Below, in pieces: positions 5,025-7,028 of a stretch of 7,028 nucleotides of DNA. The number at the start of each line of letters is the position of its first letter. Position 1 is the stretch's first letter. The notes beneath the pieces were generated by a model. The model was not told the DNA's origin. It made no database searches and worked only from the letters and a program-made list of their open reading frames with translations. The stretch lies in assembly GCA_030607895.1 (NCBI GenBank), contig JAUWJC010000218.1:1-7028 (forward strand). The letters run 5' to 3'. The position numbers were made by a program, and so were the translations under genes. The DNA is from Pirellulales bacterium. GTDB taxonomy: Bacteria > Planctomycetota > Planctomycetia > Pirellulales > Thermoguttaceae.

Positions 5025-5104
5025 CACTTTGCTTTCGTTATGCAAGCACGATGACGATGGCACGACGGATTGTCAAGTGTCAAGAGTTGACCCCGTGTTC
5101 CGGT
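4994..5104. repeat. Inverted pair of REP-like repeats (about 32-base arms, 46-base centre)
   Basis: GTCAACTCTTGACAATTGAC (5006-5025) is the inverted copy of 5072-5091 with one mismatch in 20. The similarity extends outward through ACCGGA-TACGG-C on the left and the matching right side, giving arms 4994-5025 and 5072-5104. The centre is about 46 bases. Two inverted copies of a short palindromic sequence are the arrangement of REP doublets (REPIN/BIME). The core CTCTTGACA also occurs in the 13-base palindrome at 219-231. No RAYT transposase is in the window. Confidence 0.6.
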
Positions 5105-5292
5105 CCCATGAACGATTCCCACGCTTGTAGAGCAACCGTTGCCAATTGAAACGCATCTAGTTTGGTGCCCGCATGTTCGACCTCGACGAACATCGCGAAC
5201 GTTTTTGCGATTACTTTCCCCGAGACGATTGTCTCCCCGGTCGACTCAATTATTCTGCCGAATTTTGGTTCATCGCCGATTTCCGCGGCCCC
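5080..5292 (-). pseudogene. 70-codon ORF remnant lacking a start codon
   Basis: On the minus strand a frame is open from a TAA at 5295-5293 down to TGA at 5082-5080. It encodes GAAEIGDEPKFGRIIESTGE, then TIVSGKVIAKTFAMFVEVEH, AGTKLDAFQLATVALQAWES and FMGPEHGVNS. The composition is that of a real protein: balanced charged and hydrophobic residues and an amphipathic helix KLDAFQLATVALQAWESF. Opposite-frame readings here are Arg/Ser/Pro-rich shadows. The first ATG is only at codon 34, so the N-terminus seems to be lost. The last codons run into the REP-like repeat, whose TGA supplies the stop. The family is unknown. Most likely a decayed gene end cut by insertion events on both sides. Confidence 0.38.
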
Positions 5293-5406
5293 TTAATTCA
5301 ATGAAGAAAATGATGCTCAGGTGTACATGTACCTAGTTGTGTCGCGCGAGGTTCCGGCTGGTACCATTTTGGCGGCCAAAACGAGCCACCCCAGTCAATC
5401 GAGAAA

Positions 5407-7028
5407 GTAAACATTCGCCGAACCCGTCTGGGGAGGGTGGAATCGTGGCAATTTGATCTGGCGGTGGGAGGCGGATTCGTGTAAATCGTGGCGAGCATGG
5501 AAGCCACGCTTGCTGAACAGCCGCAAAGCGGCAGCCGATCGGACCGAGAGACGGAATTGTCCGCCTTGGTGGCCGATTTGCGCAATGAACTGGCCATGCT
5601 ACGCGACGAAGTGGCGTCTTTGCGGCAGCAGGTTGGCTATTGGAAGAGCATGCACGCCCGGGCCGTCGAGAAAAACCGGAAGCTCGAACGAGAGGTTGAC
5701 CTGTTGCGAGCAGAGAACCGAAAGCTGAAGGACAAGCTCTTCGGTCGCCGGACGGAGAAAACCAAGCCCAAGGATCGATCCAATCATCTGGACGACCCGC
5801 AAGAGACATCCCAAGAATCCAAGCGGCAACGAGGGCATCAGCCCAACCAGCCGGGTACGTCGCGACGCGATTATTCCCACTTGCCCGTGGTCGAAGAGAC
5901 GGTCCCGTTGCCGGCCGAGGCGTGCGTATGCCCGAAGTGCGGCAAGCCGCGGGAAGAGATGACCGAGACGGAAGATTCGGAGGTCATCGAGATCGACGTT
6001 CGGGCTTATCGTCGTATTCGTCGCAAGCGTTATCGATGCACCTGTGATTGTCCGGGCGTTCCCTGCACGATCACGGCTCCGGCGGTGCCCAAGCTGATCT
6101 CCAAAGGCCGTTATGGGATTTCGGTGTGGGTGCATGTGCTGTTGAGCAAGTTCGGGTCGCATCGCGCCACGGGCAACTTGATCGACGAGTTGAAGCGGTA
6201 CGACTTGGATTTGCCGCCGGGCACGGTGACAGGGGGTTTGAAGCGTCTGGTGCCGCTGTTGGAGCCCATCTACGGGGCGTTGCTGGAGCGGAACGCCCGG
6301 TCGACGTATCGCCAGGCGGACGAGACCCGTTGGCCGGTATTCGTCGAGTGGGAAGGCAAAAATGGGTATCGCTGGTGGCTGTGGGCGTTTCTGGGCGAAG
6401 ACACGGTCGTGTTTCGTATCGCACCGACGCGCAGCCACGAAATCCCCGAGGAACACTACCCGCAAGATGTTCGGGCCTTCTTGATGGTCGATCGTTATTC
6501 GGCCTACAAGGCGATGGTTCAAGTAAAGTTGGGCGTGGTGATTTTGGTCTTCTGTTGGGCCCATGTGCGACGTGATTTTGTCGAGGTGGGCAAGGGCTGG
6601 CCGGAGCTTGCCGATTGGGCCCTATCGTGGCTTCGGCGGATTCGAGAGATCTACCACCTCAATCGCCAGCGGCTGAAGCACGATCCCAACTCGTCCGAGT
6701 TTCAAGAACACGATGCGGCCTTGCGGGAAGCGGTTGCCGCCATGCAGCAACAAGCGGTTGATGAACTGGCCGACAAGAATCTCCGCGAGCCTTGCCGCAA
6801 AGCGCTAGAAAGCCTCCAAACGCACTGGTCGGGCCTGACGGTCTTTGTCGACGACCCAAAGATTCCGATGGACAACAACGCCTCGGAGCGAACGGTCCGC
6901 GGACCGTCCATGGGCCGAAAGAACTACTACGGCTCGGGGTCGCTGTGGAGCGTCTCGCTGGCGGCGGCCATGTTTTCCATCCTCGCGACACTGAAGCACT
7001 GGAACCTGAACCCGCGTCGCTGGCTCAC
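5407..7028 (+). mobile_element. IS66-family insertion sequence, left end and most of the element (right end outside window)
   Basis: The transposase at 5488-7028 defines the element. IS66 elements usually start with GTAA-type terminal repeats. GTAAACATTCGCCGAACC at 5407 is a plausible left end, which would make TCGAGAAA (5399-5406) the left copy of an 8-base target duplication. Neither can be confirmed without the right end. No tnpA or tnpB orthologue lies between the putative end and the transposase, which points to the single-gene ISBst12-like subgroup. The exact left boundary is an inference. Confidence 0.55.
5488..7028 (+). CDS. tnpC: IS66 family transposase TnpC (DDE type), C-terminus cut by window end
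   Basis: A DNA transposase of the IS66 family; about 510 codons are visible from ATG 5497, and GTG 5488 in the same frame just after a TAA is the alternative start. Residues 18-85 (from ATG) form a Leu-rich coiled coil (ELSALVADLRNELAMLRDEV...ENRKLKDKLFGRR), the N-terminal zipper typical of the family. The zinc finger is CVCPKCGK (C145, C148) with CTCDC (C181, C183). The catalytic triad is D275 in QADETRW, D332 in MVDRYSAYK and E464 in DNNASERTVRG, all in the usual IS66 contexts. The last visible residues, LATLKHWNLNPRRWLT, fall a few dozen residues before the normal end. No frameshift or internal stop is present, so the gene could be active. A weak GGGAGG lies 16 bases before the GTG. No tnpA/tnpB partners precede it. 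Confidence 0.95.
   Translation, partial: MASMEATLAEQPQSGSRSDRETELSALVADLRNELAMLRDEVASLRQQVGYWKSMHARAVEKNRKLEREVDLLRAENRKLKDKLFGRRTEKTKPKDRSNHLDDPQETSQESKRQRGHQPNQPGTSRRDYSHLPVVEETVPLPAEACVCPKCGKPREEMTETEDSEVIEIDVRAYRRIRRKRYRCTCDCPGVPCTITAPAVPKLISKGRYGISVWVHVLLSKFGSHRATGNLIDELKRYDLDLPPGTVTGGLKRLVPLLEPIYGALLERNARSTYRQADETRWPVFVEWEGKNGYRWWLWAFLGEDTVVFRIAPTRSHEIPEEHYPQDVRAFLMVDRYSAYKAMVQVKLGVVILVFCWAHVRRDFVEVGKGWPELADWALSWLRRIREIYHLNRQRLKHDPNSSEFQEHDAALREAVAAMQQQAVDELADKNLREPCRKALESLQTHWSGLTVFVDDPKIPMDNNASERTVRGPSMGRKNYYGSGSLWSVSLAAAMFSILATLKHWNLNPRRWL

Larger units (their letters stand above)
4765..5487. other. Mosaic region of gene fragments, REP-like repeats and IS flank
   Basis: About 720 bases without an intact gene. 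They contain the start of a small plus-strand gene (4782), an inverted pair of REP-like repeats (4994-5104), a 70-codon minus-strand ORF remnant (5080-5292), the 10-base palindrome GTACATGTAC (5323-5332), a TTTTGG-CGG-CCAAAA hairpin (5367-5381) and the presumed left end of the IS66-type element near 5407. Confidence 0.55.

Noticed and set aside
4962..5043. ACATAAC at 4962-4968 and GTTATGC at 5037-5043 look like another pair of attC cores 82 bases apart
   Set aside because: No complementary arms exist inside the cores, and the interior is occupied by a REP-like repeat arm. The pairing is limited to the terminal words, so it is not supported as attC.
4877..5122. 81-codon minus-strand ORF ending ATCTGMFDR
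   Set aside because: It crosses both arms of the REP-like doublet and overlaps other fragments. The last 40 residues look somewhat protein-like, but there is no start signal or known motif, so it was not listed as a gene.
5323..5332. 10-base palindrome GTACATGTAC
   Set aside because: Too short to assign a role, and palindromes of this size arise by chance. No second copy was seen.
5599..6564. 321-codon open frame on the minus strand opposite the transposase
   Set aside because: The plus strand encodes an unmistakable IS66 transposase across the whole stretch; the minus frame has Arg/His/Gln-rich shadow composition.

Overview
The window looks like part of a planctomycete chromosome (Pirellulales-type), judged from gene content rather than from any marker gene. 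It carries a Tat-exported Gfo/Idh/MocA oxidoreductase next to a secreted PQQ-like beta-propeller protein that opens with a W-P-x-F-x-G-P-x-R-D motif. The long, repeat-rich intergenic stretches and the IS66-type transposase fit the same picture. No rRNA, tRNA or CRISPR array was recognised.

Layout. (1) Positions 3-38 may hold the last codons of an upstream gene. Positions 39-631 are a gene-free stretch rich in short direct and inverted repeats. (2) 632-1978 (+) is an intact oxidoreductase with a twin-arginine signal. After 53 bases comes a GTG-started beta-propeller gene (2032-3297, +), probably in the same operon. It is broken by an in-frame TAA at 2917-2919, although the reading frame and the homology-like pattern continue to 3297. 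(3) 3298-3413 holds two short palindromic intergenic motifs. (4) 3414-4764 (-) has the organisation of integron gene cassettes. A 99-aa ORF has its stop codon inside a well-formed attC-like imperfect palindrome (4380-4470). This is followed by a secreted protein gene (4357 to 3683), whose frame continues past a TGA into a membrane segment. That frame stops at TGA-TAA-TAA, inside what may be a second, degenerate attC (3414-3547). No integrase gene is in the window, so this would be an orphan (CALIN-like) array or part of a larger one. (5) 4765-5487 is a scrapyard: a small-gene fragment with a good ribosome binding site, a pair of inverted REP-like repeats, a 70-codon gene remnant on the minus strand, and the left flank of an IS element. 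(6) 5488 to the window end (+) is an IS66-family TnpC transposase with the DDE residues and zinc-finger cysteines present. Its C-terminus is cut by the window edge.

Genes 632-3297 probably act in the cell envelope or periplasm on sugars or sugar-like compounds. The substrate cannot be read from sequence. The minus-strand cassettes encode proteins of unknown function. The most interesting features are the attC-like site with a stop codon embedded in it, the two interrupted reading frames (TAA and TGA), and the untracked ORF remnant at 5080-5292.
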